The notes: generated by a model not told the origin, from the letters alone. A DNA stretch of 64,000 bases from DASUPK01 sp035265665 (GCA_035265665.1 DATFOK010000141.1:31966-95965), one strand, 5' to 3'. Counted from the stretch's first letter, positions 38,048-46,976 are shown. Numbers and translations: made by a program.

Positions 38048-39525
38048 TGGGCGCCCTCGAACTGGCTCTCGCTGTCGCAGCCCTGCTGATCGGCGCGACG
38101 GGGACGTTCTCGCCCTGCGGGCTCTCGGTCATCGACACGATCGGCCCGACCGGTCACACGGGCGGCAGGCGGACCACGATTGCTGCCTGCGTGGCCTTCG
38201 TCCCCGGCGCGATCACCGGCGGGCTGATCACCTTCGGGTCGCTGGCCGCGTTCGGCGAGGCGTTGCACGGATCGGGGGGGCGCACGTCCTATCTGGTCGC
38301 CGCCGGAATCGCGCTGCTCGCGGCGATCCTGGAAGCGCTCGGGACCCGGATCGTGCCGCAGATTCGCCGGCAGCTGCCGGAGCACTGGCGGCGCGTGATG
38401 CCAATGCCCGTCGCGGCTGCTCTCTATGGCGTGCTCCTCGGGATCGGCTTCACCACCTTCGTCCTCTCGTTCGGGGTCTGGGCCCTCGCAGGCGTCAGCC
38501 TGGCGGTCGGGGATCCGGCGCTCGGCCTGCTGCTCGGCGCCTGCTTCGGGATCGGCCGGGCCATCCCGATCGTCGTTCTTGCGCCACTCGCAGGCCGGCC
38601 GGCGGGTATCCGCGCCACCGAGCTGATGTGCGAGCGGCCGGCCGTTTACCTCGGCCTCCGCCGCGGCGACGCGGCCGCGCTCGCCACCGTCGCCCTGGCG
38701 CTCGTCGTCCTGCCCGGGAGCGCCGGTGCCGCCGGGCCGAGCATCGCGCACGCGACCGACCCCTCCGCCACCGCTGATGCGCTCCTCTTCCAGAAGCTGG
38801 GAGGTCCGGCCGTGATGAGCCGCGGGGGCCCCGAGATCCAGCTCCCCGGCAGCCATCCGGCGATCGGCGGGCGCTTCGTCGCCACCGTACAGGGAGACGG
38901 GATCCAGCTATTCGACCGGGACACGCTCGCGCCGATCGCACAGGTCTCGGCCCCCGGTGCGAACGCGGTCGCGGTCTCGGACAACTGGCTCTCCTACCGC
39001 GCCTCCGCTGCAGCGGGTGATGCGATCCACATCAGCTCCCTCGGCAATCCCGCGGCGCCGGCCCCGCCTCTCCAGGTCGCAGCGCAGGGCGGCGCGGGGC
39101 AGCTTAGCCGACCTGCGGTTGACGGCAACTTCCTGCTCTTCGGGGTCGCCACGCCACAGGGCAGCCGCATCGTCCAAAGGGTGATGGGGACTCGCAAGCA
39201 CCGCGCCCTGGTGCGCTCCGGAAGGGTGCTGCTCTTCGATCCCTCGGTCAAAGGCCGCTCATTCGCCTACGTGCGAACTGACGCACGGCGCAGCCGCCTG
39301 ATGGTGCGCCGTCGCCACGGGCACGGGGCCGGTCGCGTCCTGCTCTCGCTCGGCCGCTCCAAGGGTGTGTTCGGGGCGAACGCGCTAACGGACTCGCTCG
39401 CCTACGCGACCATCCTGCAGCCGAGCTCGAGCAACCCCGACGCCCGCATCGTCGGGGTCGGCCGCCGCCATCCGAAGCGCTTCCGTCAGCGTGGGCCACG
39501 CGGCGGCGGGAACCACCGCTTCTGA
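38047..39525 (+). CDS. CcdA/DsbD-like membrane domain fused to beta-propeller-like domain
   Basis: The first 230 residues contain six or seven hydrophobic segments with two well placed cysteines (C24 in GTFSPCGLS and C166 in LGACFGIGRA), as in CcdA and DsbD, which pass electrons across the membrane to extracytoplasmic thioredoxins. Residues about 255-470 form short repeating beta-strands (FVATVQGDGIQLFD, VAVSDNWLSYRA, SFAYVRTD) like propeller blades, ending in a basic tail. The start overlaps the stop of the cysteine-rich protein gene. The MADH heavy chain is also a propeller; common origin is not shown. Confidence 0.68.
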   Translation: MGALELALAVAALLIGATGTFSPCGLSVIDTIGPTGHTGGRRTTIAACVAFVPGAITGGLITFGSLAAFGEALHGSGGRTSYLVAAGIALLAAILEALGTRIVPQIRRQLPEHWRRVMPMPVAAALYGVLLGIGFTTFVLSFGVWALAGVSLAVGDPALGLLLGACFGIGRAIPIVVLAPLAGRPAGIRATELMCERPAVYLGLRRGDAAALATVALALVVLPGSAGAAGPSIAHATDPSATADALLFQKLGGPAVMSRGGPEIQLPGSHPAIGGRFVATVQGDGIQLFDRDTLAPIAQVSAPGANAVAVSDNWLSYRASAAAGDAIHISSLGNPAAPAPPLQVAAQGGAGQLSRPAVDGNFLLFGVATPQGSRIVQRVMGTRKHRALVRSGRVLLFDPSVKGRSFAYVRTDARRSRLMVRRRHGHGAGRVLLSLGRSKGVFGANALTDSLAYATILQPSSSNPDARIVGVGRRHPKRFRQRGPRGGGNHRF

Positions 39526-39575
39526 TCACGGCTAGCGTGCGACTCGGGCGTCCACAGCTGGGCGGCCCACCGCGG

Positions 39576-40277
39576 CTAGCCCCAACCAGACGGTGGGGTG
39601 AGCGCACTCAGCGGAGGCTCGGGATAGCCGACCGCGCGGTAGAGCGTGCCGCTCGGCTTGGCGAGTAGCCAGTGTCCGCCGACCCGCTGCAGGTAGATCA
39701 CGTCGTCCTCGACCGAGACGTACTTGCGATCGGAGAAATGATGGGTGACCGTGGCGGTGACGCGGGCGCGGGTGTCATCCAGCTCCTCGGGCTTCACCTC
39801 GACCAAGGTCGTCTTACGCCAGGCCGGCGCCCCGCCGCGCGGCCGCGTCCCGATCGAGGCGCGCAGGGACGAGCGACACCCGCCCCGCCGCCTCGGCAGC
39901 TGGCCGGGGTCGAGTGCGCCCGGCACGATCAGCGCGCACACCCGCACGGCGTCGTGGCGATCGAGCGCCCTGATGTAGTCGCTCACGGCCGCGACCGCCG
40001 CCGAGCGCTCCTCGCCCGATAGCTCACCGGTCGAGCCGGGTCCCTCGGCCGGCGCCTCGGGACTAGCTTCGGTTGCGGCCGGCCCCAACCCCCCGGCCTC
40101 GGTGTGATCGCGCGGCTCGACAGCGCCCGACGGGAGCCTGCCGGTAATCTCGTCGGCCGGCTCGGTGCTCGTGGTCGCGCTCGGCGTCTCGGCCGCGGTT
40201 TCGCCATCATCGGAATCGCCGCCGCAGCCGGCGAGGGCGAGCGTCAGCAGGATGGTCAGGGTCGCCGCGAGCCTCAT
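39576..40277 (-). CDS. Putative lipoprotein, function unknown
   Basis: The 233-residue protein has a lipobox (LALAGC, Cys at about 18), an acidic Thr/Glu/Pro-rich linker (about 20-85), and a C-terminal domain of about 140 residues starting AVSDYIRALDRHDAVRVC, similar in style to NTF2-like lipoproteins. Cell-surface attachment is well supported; function is not. It is convergent to the CcdA-propeller gene and divergent from the transketolase genes. Confidence 0.7.
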   Translation of the reverse strand: MRLAATLTILLTLALAGCGGDSDDGETAAETPSATTSTEPADEITGRLPSGAVEPRDHTEAGGLGPAATEASPEAPAEGPGSTGELSGEERSAAVAAVSDYIRALDRHDAVRVCALIVPGALDPGQLPRRRGGCRSSLRASIGTRPRGGAPAWRKTTLVEVKPEELDDTRARVTATVTHHFSDRKYVSVEDDVIYLQRVGGHWLLAKPSGTLYRAVGYPEPPLSALTPPSGWG

Positions 40278-40450
40278 GGGCGGAGAGGCTACGGGGATGA
40301 CGCTGTAGTCCTCCGGCGACGGGGTTCCGTCGGCTGCGATTCATAGGCTGCCAACCAAGTGCTGCCCGCTGCTACCCTCGCCGCCCGGTCCTGAGTCAGT
40401 TGCGACCCGAGCCTGTCTCCCCCTACGACCAGGCGAAAGACGAGCCGCCG

Positions 40451-41368
40451 ATGGCGCACCTGAAGCCCGTCCCAGATCTCGAGCCCGAGCCCTCTGACAA
40501 GTCAGGAGGGAAGCCCTCGATCGCGGAACTCGAGCGCGACGCGACCGTCCTGCGGATCCATTGCGTGCGGATGCTCGCTGTCGCCAAGTCCGGGCATCTC
40601 GACAGCTCCCTGTCGGCCGCCGACATCGTCGCTGCCCTCTACTACCGCGTCCTTCGCCATGACTCCCAGAACCCGAGCTGGCCCGAGCGCGATCGCTTCG
40701 TCCTCTCCAAGGGCCACGCCGCCCCGATTCAGTACGCGGCCCTCGCCGAGCACGGCTACTTCCCCGCCGATGACCTGATGGGGCTTCGCCAGATCGGCTC
40801 GCACCTGCAAGGCCATCCGGACATGACCCGGACTCCCGGGATCGAGGTCTCGACGGGCTCGCTCGGTCAGGGGCTCTCGATGAGCGTCGGCATCTGTCTC
40901 GCCCTCCGTCTCGACGGCCTGACCGACACGGCGCAGGTCTTCACGCTGATGTCTGATGGCGACTGCCAGGAGGGGGAGAGCTGGGAGGGAGCGATGTCGG
41001 CGGCGCACTACGACCTGCCCAACCTGACCGCGATCGTCGATTACAACCACCTGCAGACCGACGGCACCACCGAGGAGGTCATGGACACGGGGGACGTCCG
41101 CGCCAAGTTCGAGGCCTTCGGCTGGGACGCCGTCGAGATCGACGGGCATGACATGAACGCAGTCGTGGAGGCGCTGGAGCGCAGCCGCACGCTCGACCGG
41201 CCTGCAGCGATCGTCTGCCAGACCAAGAAGGGCCGCGGCGTCTCCTTCATGGAGGACCGCTTCGGCTTCCATGGCAAACCTCCGAGCCCGGAGCAGGCCG
41301 AGCAGGCGATGGAGGAGCTCGAGGCCACGTACCAGCAGCAAACCAAGGCGCTGGAGGGGAAGGGCTGA
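40451..41368 (+). CDS. Transketolase, N-terminal subunit
   Basis: The 305-residue subunit carries the thiamine diphosphate site: GDCQEGESWEGAMSAAHYDL with the following NH, and SKGHAAPIQYAALAE. With the next gene it makes a split transketolase, moving two-carbon units in the non-oxidative pentose phosphate pathway. The ATG at 40451 fits the family start; an in-frame TTG at 40400 would add 17 residues. Its stop overlaps the ATG of the partner. Confidence 0.92.
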   Translation: MAHLKPVPDLEPEPSDKSGGKPSIAELERDATVLRIHCVRMLAVAKSGHLDSSLSAADIVAALYYRVLRHDSQNPSWPERDRFVLSKGHAAPIQYAALAEHGYFPADDLMGLRQIGSHLQGHPDMTRTPGIEVSTGSLGQGLSMSVGICLALRLDGLTDTAQVFTLMSDGDCQEGESWEGAMSAAHYDLPNLTAIVDYNHLQTDGTTEEVMDTGDVRAKFEAFGWDAVEIDGHDMNAVVEALERSRTLDRPAAIVCQTKKGRGVSFMEDRFGFHGKPPSPEQAEQAMEELEATYQQQTKALEGKG

Positions 41369-42393
41369 TGGCGAGCGAGCTGATCGAGGCGGCCGAGCCG
41401 CAGAGCGAGCCGATCGCCACCCGGCAGGCCTACGGCGACGCGCTCGTCGCGCTCGGCGAGAGCTACCCGGAGGTCGTCGCGCTCGATGCCGACCTGGCGG
41501 TATCCACCCAGTCGATGAAGTTCGGCAAGGAGTTCCCCGAGCGCTTCTTCAACGTCGGCGCGGCGGAGGCGAACATGATGTCGATCTCCTGCGGCCTCGC
41601 GGCGACGGGCAAGGTGCCGTACGCCTCGACCTTCGCGATCTTCGCCACCTCGCGCTCCTATGACCAGGTGCGCCTAGGCATCGCCCACAACAACCTCAAG
41701 ATCAGAATCGGAGCGTCGCACGGTGGCGTGTCGCTCGGCGAGGACGGCGCCTCTCACCAGATGATCGAGGACCTCGCCCTGATGCGGGCGATGCCGCAGA
41801 TGCAGGTGGTGGTCCCGGCCGACTACAACCAGGCCTACACGGCGGTCATCGAGTCCTACGAGCGCTTCGACGCGCCGATGTACATGCGCTTCGGCCGGCC
41901 GAAGACGCCGATCGTCTACGACGAGATCCCGGAGACCCTCGGCGCCGGCGTCGACGTCCTCCGCGAGGGCAAGGACATCTCGATCTTCGTCTGCGGCCAC
42001 ATGGTCTGGCGCGGGCTGGAGGCGGCCGAGACCCTCGAGCGCGAGGACGGGGTGGAGGCCGAGGTCGTGAACGTCTCGATCGTCAAGCCGATCGACTCGC
42101 AGGCCGTGCTGACCTCACTCGCCAAGACCGGCGTCGCGGTCGCTGCCGAGGAACATCGCGTGGTCGGCGGTCTCGGCGACGCGATCCGCCAGGTCGCAGC
42201 CGAGCAGCACCCGGTTCCCATCTTCGCGCTCGGCATGCAGGATGAGTTCGGGGTCTCTGGCACCGCGGAGGCCTGCATGGAGCACTTCGGCCTCACGGCC
42301 AGCGGCATCGCCGACCTCGCCCGCGAGGCGCTCCTCAAGAAGCCCATCGTGCAGCACCCGCCGATCCACGGCGGGCCCTGGAACTCGAGCTAG
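41368..42393 (+). CDS. Transketolase, C-terminal subunit
   Basis: The 341-residue protein has the pyrimidine-binding domain (GAAEANMMSISCGLAATGK, with the catalytic glutamate) and the C-terminal transketolase domain (AAEEHRVVGGLGDAIR). It completes the enzyme with the overlapping upstream gene. A DXS-type enzyme is excluded by the split and the SHGGVSLGEDGASHQ segment typical of this subunit. The stop TAG shares CTAG with the convergent gene. Confidence 0.92.
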   Translation: MASELIEAAEPQSEPIATRQAYGDALVALGESYPEVVALDADLAVSTQSMKFGKEFPERFFNVGAAEANMMSISCGLAATGKVPYASTFAIFATSRSYDQVRLGIAHNNLKIRIGASHGGVSLGEDGASHQMIEDLALMRAMPQMQVVVPADYNQAYTAVIESYERFDAPMYMRFGRPKTPIVYDEIPETLGAGVDVLREGKDISIFVCGHMVWRGLEAAETLEREDGVEAEVVNVSIVKPIDSQAVLTSLAKTGVAVAAEEHRVVGGLGDAIRQVAAEQHPVPIFALGMQDEFGVSGTAEACMEHFGLTASGIADLAREALLKKPIVQHPPIHGGPWNSS

Positions 42394-42701
42394 GTCTCGT
42401 CCTCGGTCTCGGTCGAGTCGATCCGGTCGCCCTCGCCGTAGGAGGTGCGTTGGTGGTCAGGCTCTGGGTCCGGGTGGTCACGGAACGGTTTGCCCCGATC
42501 ATCCTGGTGCGTCGCGCGCTCCTCGAGTAGCTTCTCGGCTCCCTCGAAGCCCTCAGATTCGCCCTCGCCGGACTCCGCGAGCGGCCGCTTCTCTTCGGGC
42601 ACGTCCTCGTAGCCACTCCGCCCACCGATCTCCCCGGCCTCGCGCGCGGCCTCGGCCTCCTCTCGCTCGACATCCCGCTCGATCGGATCGCGCTCCGTCA
42701 T
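42390..42701 (-). CDS. Small acidic hydrophilic protein
   Basis: The 103-residue protein is nearly all Glu, Asp, Arg, Gly and Ser, with no hydrophobic core, and is probably disordered. Composition recalls desiccation or general-stress proteins, but no family is recognised. Its stop overlaps that of the transketolase gene in a CTAG. The reading frame could be fortuitous; steady codon use and a clean start support it moderately. Confidence 0.55.
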   Translation of the reverse strand: MTERDPIERDVEREEAEAAREAGEIGGRSGYEDVPEEKRPLAESGEGESEGFEGAEKLLEERATHQDDRGKPFRDHPDPEPDHQRTSYGEGDRIDSTETEDET

Positions 42702-42844
42702 CGGTCTGTCTCGTCGCCCTTCACAGGTTTCACGTCGTCGAAGTCCGGGGGGGCGGATCGCTGGTGGACGGCGCGCGCGCCGGATCTCGCGAGTGGCGCC
42801 TCTCGAGTTCGTTTCTGTCTCTGGTTCCTTGAAATCGGGCCATG

Positions 42845-42875
42845 TTCGCCGGGTACCCGACCTATCCCCGGCGAA
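42845..42875 (-). terminator. Hairpin downstream of the baeRF gene
   Basis: TTCGCCGGG (42845-42853) and CCCGGCGAA (42867-42875) form nine perfect pairs with a 13-base loop, 12 bp after the stop of the minus-strand release-factor-like gene. No T-run follows. Confidence 0.55.
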
Positions 42876-42887
42876 ACCGTTTGAGAG

Positions 42888-44003
42888 TCAGTAGCGCAGG
42901 ATGGCGGCGACGCCGCCGTACTCGCGGACCCGCTCGGCCGCGGCGTCTTCGACCGGTGTGATCTTTGCGCTGGTGCGAAGCGCCCGCTCGACCACCTCGT
43001 CCTCGAGGTCGGCGAGCTCCGGGTTCTCGGGGTTCGCGTCGAAGATCAGGTGCTCGACCCGACCCTCATTGAGGCTGCGCTGCACGTCGATCAGCCCGAG
43101 GGCACCGTGGCCGCCGGGCGTCCGGGCCCCTTCGACGGCCCTCGCGAGCAGCTCGAGCCCGCCCCGGCGGTTTCCCTTGGCGACCGCCGCGTTGACCCGC
43201 TCGAGGAACCTGCCGCGATCCTCGGAGATCACATTGGCCTCCTCCGCCAGCTCGACGGCCGTGCCCTTCTCGACGCCCACGGTCAGCTCGCGGTAGTGCT
43301 CGGCATCGCCGAAGACGAGCAGGCGGCGCCAATCTCGGTTACGCACCTCCTCGCCGGCCAGCCCGCCGGTCTCCTCGAGAAAGCGGGTCCGGTTGTGCTC
43401 GAGCCGCTGATCGAACTGATCCCGGCCGGAGGCACTTGCGCCCTGGGTGCGGGCGAGGTTGGCGGGCTTCTGCGCCTTGCGCTCGCGCCAGTCGCGCATG
43501 TACATCTCCGCCTCCCAGTCGTGGATCAGCTCGAGGGTTCCGAGCTTCCACTCGTAGAGGTGAACCCGTTCCGCCGACACGGCGATGACGCCCACCGCGG
43601 CGCCCTCGTCGAGCAGCTTGAGCAGGGGCGTCAACCGCGGCCGATGCCCGTACCACGCGCTGGTCCTGAATCCGTCCATCTGGGCCGCGGTCCAGATGTC
43701 CCGGGCCCCGCGCTGGCCGGTCGCCTCGCAGAAGCCGATCTGGCAGCGTCCCGAAGGGAGCTCCTCGTCCTCGAAACGCTCCAGTATCCGCTCCGCCGTC
43801 GCCCGGAGGGCGCGTCCGCGGTCGTGCCCGTCGTCGCCCGCCTCGACCGCCGCTTTGAGCTGGTTGCGCAACTCCGTCAACCAACCCTTACTACGGTCGG
43901 CCGGGTCGATTCCGACACTGACCGAAATCACGCCGAGGTCTGGCTGCCAGTCGAGCAGCTCTTCGGTTGACAGCCCCGACGGCAGCGTTTCAGCCGCCTC
44001 CAT
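42888..44003 (-). CDS. Bacterial archaeo-eukaryotic release-factor-like protein (baeRF family)
   Basis: The 371-residue protein ends in VREYGGVAAILRY, the hallmark end of eRF1/Pelota-type C-terminal domains, and has a central RNase H-like domain (VGVIAVSAERVHLYEWKLG). Such bacterial baeRF/VLRF1-type proteins are predicted to release or cleave peptidyl-tRNA on stalled ribosomes. A helical region with many Arg/Gln (about 185-215) connects the domains. I cannot assign the catalytic loop with certainty. Neighbours are DUF2294 genes, not known translation genes. Confidence 0.75.
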   Translation of the reverse strand: MEAAETLPSGLSTEELLDWQPDLGVISVSVGIDPADRSKGWLTELRNQLKAAVEAGDDGHDRGRALRATAERILERFEDEELPSGRCQIGFCEATGQRGARDIWTAAQMDGFRTSAWYGHRPRLTPLLKLLDEGAAVGVIAVSAERVHLYEWKLGTLELIHDWEAEMYMRDWRERKAQKPANLARTQGASASGRDQFDQRLEHNRTRFLEETGGLAGEEVRNRDWRRLLVFGDAEHYRELTVGVEKGTAVELAEEANVISEDRGRFLERVNAAVAKGNRRGGLELLARAVEGARTPGGHGALGLIDVQRSLNEGRVEHLIFDANPENPELADLEDEVVERALRTSAKITPVEDAAAERVREYGGVAAILRY

Positions 44004-44041
44004 GGAGCCACCCTACCCGCGCCGGAGCGCCGGTAACCGAC

Positions 44042-44536
44042 CTACTCGAGCTTGAAGATCTCGGCCATGAAGCGCGGCTCGTCGATGCTGGTGGTGCTGG
44101 CGAACCCGACCACCCTGCGGCCCGTCGCCCGCTCGATCGCTGCCCGGAAGCTCGTCTGGATCGCGTGCTGGTACTGAGTGCGCACCTGGACGACCGTCGC
44201 CTCCTTTCCATGCTCGATGAGGAACTTCTCGTTCGGCAGCAACTCGAGATCGTCCAGCACGACGACCACGAAGCCCTCACCGATCAACGCGTGGGCCCGC
44301 CCTGCGCCTTTGCCGTACGACTCCTCGTGGATCCGGAGGATCTCGCGGGAGACCTCAGCCTGCACCTGCTCAGCGGAGGGAGGCCCCCTTCGCGCGCCGG
44401 GAATCTCGGGATCCGCCGGGCCCTCGGCATCCTCGGGTCGATCGGGAATTCGAACCACCTCCTCGGGTGGACTGGGGGAAGACCCTCCGCCCACCCGCGC
44501 AAGACGGACCGGCGTCCGATCGCTCTTCAGGGCCAT
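44042..44536 (-). CDS. DUF2294 family protein, copy 1
   Basis: From the ATG at 44536 the protein has about 164 residues: a Pro-rich linker, then a DUF2294 domain from about residue 55 (SREILRIHEESYGKGAGRAH, FVVVVLDDLELLPNEKFLI, RRVVGFASTTSIDEPRFMAEIF). The family has no firm function. An earlier ATG at 44593 would add 19 residues. It faces a second DUF2294 gene in opposite direction, starting at 44866; pairwise identity of the domains is moderate. Confidence 0.72.
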   Translation of the reverse strand: MALKSDRTPVRLARVGGGSSPSPPEEVVRIPDRPEDAEGPADPEIPGARRGPPSAEQVQAEVSREILRIHEESYGKGAGRAHALIGEGFVVVVLDDLELLPNEKFLIEHGKEATVVQVRTQYQHAIQTSFRAAIERATGRRVVGFASTTSIDEPRFMAEIFKLE

Positions 44537-44865
44537 AGGGCGTCGCGCGTCGCACAACCGGCTCCGCCCGTGGGCTTGTGCAGAAGAGTACATCGCCCGA
44601 TGCGGGCCTCCCGAAACTCCCACCGCAGTCCTCGGGCCACATAAGCCTGACCAATCGGAGTAGCCTGGAACAAGGCGGCGTGGCGTTTGCCGCACTGCGA
44701 CTTGACCCACTAGGATGCCGCGCGCTCGTTGGGTCTCACCGCAATGGGTCTCACCGCAACTCTTCCCTTCGTGCACATTCGCTTATCAAGAGGCGCGGCG
44801 ACCGACGGATTTGGAGGTTTGCCGTTTCTCCCGATAGATCGATCCATGGGCCCCCGCGCGGCGAG
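44537..44865. other. 329-bp divergent region between two DUF2294 genes
   Basis: The stretch contains a 15-bp tandem duplication (unit GGGTCTCACCGCAAT, 44731-44745 and 44746-44760, one mismatch). Open frames on both strands cross it but are short of family matches. Promoters for both genes must lie here; none is obvious. Confidence 0.5.
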
Positions 44866-45243
44866 ATGCTGGCGCAAATTTCGACTGGGCTTGTCCAGCT
44901 CCACTCCCGGTACTACGGGAAGGGGCCGACCAAGGCGAAGACGCACATGGTCGACGACACGGTGGTCTGCATCCTCCGTGGTGGCTTCACGACGGTGGAG
45001 CGAACGCTGCTCGACACCGGCGAGGTCGAGTCCGTCTACCAGATGCGTCGCAGCTTTCAGCAGGCGATGGAGGACGAGTTCCGGCACATCGTCGAGGACT
45101 CCACCGGCCGCAAGGTGATCGCCTATATGAGCTCGATCCACGTCGATCCGGACCTGGCGGTGGAGCTGTTCGTCCTCGAGCCCGTCGAGGTGCCGGCGCC
45201 GGGCGAGTCCTCCCCCGAGCCTGCGGAAGAACCGGCCGTCTAG
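44866..45243 (+). CDS. DUF2294 family protein, copy 2
   Basis: The 125-residue protein is a single DUF2294 domain (QLHSRYYGKGPTKAKTHMVD, VVCILRGGFTTVERTLLD, RKVIAYMSSIHVDPDLAVEL) plus a short acidic Pro/Glu tail. The ATG at 44866 fits the domain start; the frame is open back to 44578 but without family character. Its stop overlaps the convergent STAS gene in CTAG. Role unknown. Confidence 0.72.
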   Translation: MLAQISTGLVQLHSRYYGKGPTKAKTHMVDDTVVCILRGGFTTVERTLLDTGEVESVYQMRRSFQQAMEDEFRHIVEDSTGRKVIAYMSSIHVDPDLAVELFVLEPVEVPAPGESSPEPAEEPAV

Positions 45244-45722
45244 CTGCCGGCATCGCCGGGATGGCCATCGCGGGCTCCGGCCAGGTCGGCGAGCGCCTGC
45301 TCGCGATCGGCCGAGACCGGCAGTGCCTGGGAGACACCCGCAATCTCAAAGACCCTCTCCACCTGGGACTCGGCGCCGATCAGGACGCGTACCGGGGTGC
45401 CATTCGCGCTCCGGAGCGCCTGAATCAGCATCCCGATCCCGGAGGAGTCGATGAAGGCGAGCCTGCTGAGGTCGACGAGCACCGCCGGTCGCTGGGTGAC
45501 CTGCTCCAGCAATGCGCTCTCCATCCTCGGGATCGTGCTCAGGTCGAGCTCGCCTACGAGGGCGATGATCGACGGTCCGTCGCGCGAGTCCTCAACGTGG
45601 ACGGTGAGAGTCGAAGGCGGCGATGGGTCGCTCCCCCCGGGCTTCGGGGGCGGAGCGGCCCCGCTAGACCGCTCCACCCTCTCGCTCCAACGCGCCATCC
45701 CCTTGTGGTGCGCAATTCCCAT
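45240..45722 (-). CDS. STAS domain protein (anti-sigma factor antagonist-like)
   Basis: The 160-residue protein has about 40 residues of Pro/Ser-rich leader, then a STAS domain: IIALVGELDLSTIP, AVLVDLSRLAFIDSSGIGML, with the phosphorylatable serine in the DSSGIG loop. Such proteins bind anti-sigma kinases (SpoIIAB/RsbW type) when unphosphorylated. No kinase gene is adjacent. Transport-related STAS proteins are an alternative. Confidence 0.82.
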   Translation of the reverse strand: MGIAHHKGMARWSERVERSSGAAPPPKPGGSDPSPPSTLTVHVEDSRDGPSIIALVGELDLSTIPRMESALLEQVTQRPAVLVDLSRLAFIDSSGIGMLIQALRSANGTPVRVLIGAESQVERVFEIAGVSQALPVSADREQALADLAGARDGHPGDAGS

Positions 45723-46259
45723 GGGATAGGGAGACTTCGAAGTTGAGTGGCTGCTTGGGAGACATCGCGTTCAGAGACCTCCTCGTATCGATTCAGCCTG
45801 ATCGACGAAGAAACCCAACCCTCCCCCTGAGGGTGTGTCTCCAAGATTCTTTGGGAGTCGCGGCAGTGCGCCGGTGACGCCGGTGAGTCGCTCCTCCGAG
45901 CTGCGTCGGTTATTGTACTGCGACTGCACGTTCGTTCATAGAACCGGGTAGACGCGAGACGGACCGCGAGATCGCGTTTTCCCGCTAACTGCGCAGGAAC
46001 GGGTCGCGAATGGGGGTGACGCCGGGCCGGTGAGACAGAGAGCCGACCCGATGCGATCCGCTCACACTGACTTTTCTCGACCCACCCCGCCGCTCAGGCG
46101 CGCGAGCCGAATGGCTGGGCGGGATCGGGGGGACCGGGGCGAAAACGTATCTCCGGTGCTTTCGGACGCCACCGGAGTGCGGAACGGCGACGCGCGGGGC
46201 CGAGTTGACGCCACTCGGCCCCGCCGCCGCTACGTCACTCACTGAGGCCGGCGCCTGCC
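45723..46259. other. 537-bp non-coding region
   Basis: This is the longest gap in the window. Composition is less coding-like and slightly lower in GC near 45900-45960. It carries two tandem hairpins at its right end (46151-46222). GTTCG then GGGTA around 45930-45950 resembles a stress-sigma promoter but the spacing is wrong. I see no convincing gene. Confidence 0.5.
46151..46222 (-). terminator. Tandem hairpins downstream of the BON gene
   Basis: The first stem is CTCCGGTG/CACCGGAG (46151-46158 with 46170-46177); the second is a perfect 10-bp stem GGGGCCGAGT/ACTCGGCCCC (46196-46205 with 46213-46222) with a seven-base loop. They lie 38 bp beyond the stop of the minus-strand BON gene and probably end its transcript. 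Confidence 0.6.
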
Positions 46260-46889
46260 TTACGGCGTTGAGAGCAGGTTCTCCACCCCGCGAACTCCGT
46301 CGACCGACTCGGCCTCCTTGACGAGCTTCTTGATGTCATCGGGTCGCTTCACCTGCCCGCGCAGGTAGACCACGCCGTTCTCGACGTTGATGTTCACCGA
46401 GTCCTTGGGGGCATCGGCCGGCCGGAAGATTTCGCTCTTCACCCGCTCGGCGAGCGCTTGGTCGTTGGCCGCCGGCTTCTCAGGTGCCGTTTTGCTCTTC
46501 GCGGCCTCGACATTGCCCTCGACCGCGTCGGCGACGTAATCGGCCTCCCGCCGGGTCCTCCTCGCACTCCGCCTGACCAGGCCCAGGGCGCGATCACGCG
46601 CCACATGCCGGCGGCGCCTGCCCGAATCGGGATCGAGGAAATAGCCGGCGGCCAGCCCGGCCGCACCCGCGGCGCCCACTGCCTTTGATGAGATTCCGGA
46701 GGCCTTGGCCCTGCTGCCGGCGCGCGCCCGCGCGGCGGTGATTCTCGCCCTGGTCACCTCGCGGCGCGCCTTCTTGCGAGCTTCGCGGACGGCCTGCGCT
46801 GCCTGCTCGGGTGCGTCACCGAGCGCCGCTGCGCCTCCTTTGGCCGCCCCGGTGACGGTCCTGGCTGTCGCTCGGGTCTTCAAGTTCAT
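46260..46889 (-). CDS. BON-domain envelope protein
   Basis: The 209-residue protein has an Ala/Arg-rich N-terminal half with a short hydrophobic stretch (GAAGAAGLAAGYFLDP, about 73-88) typical of YtxH-like proteins, and a C-terminal BON domain (about 140-205: VKSEIF, VNINVENGVVYLRGQVKRP, GVRGVENLLS). BON domains bind phospholipid or polymer surfaces and occur in osmotic-shock proteins. The role here is likely envelope-associated stress protection. Confidence 0.8.
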   Translation of the reverse strand: MNLKTRATARTVTGAAKGGAAALGDAPEQAAQAVREARKKARREVTRARITAARARAGSRAKASGISSKAVGAAGAAGLAAGYFLDPDSGRRRRHVARDRALGLVRRSARRTRREADYVADAVEGNVEAAKSKTAPEKPAANDQALAERVKSEIFRPADAPKDSVNINVENGVVYLRGQVKRPDDIKKLVKEAESVDGVRGVENLLSTP

Positions 46890-46976
46890 GGGGTCCTCAC
46901 TCGATCGCTTGACTTCCGTTCGAGTTACGGGTTCCCGAGCGGGATGGCGCTAAACGGCCCGATCGCCGCCATCGAG

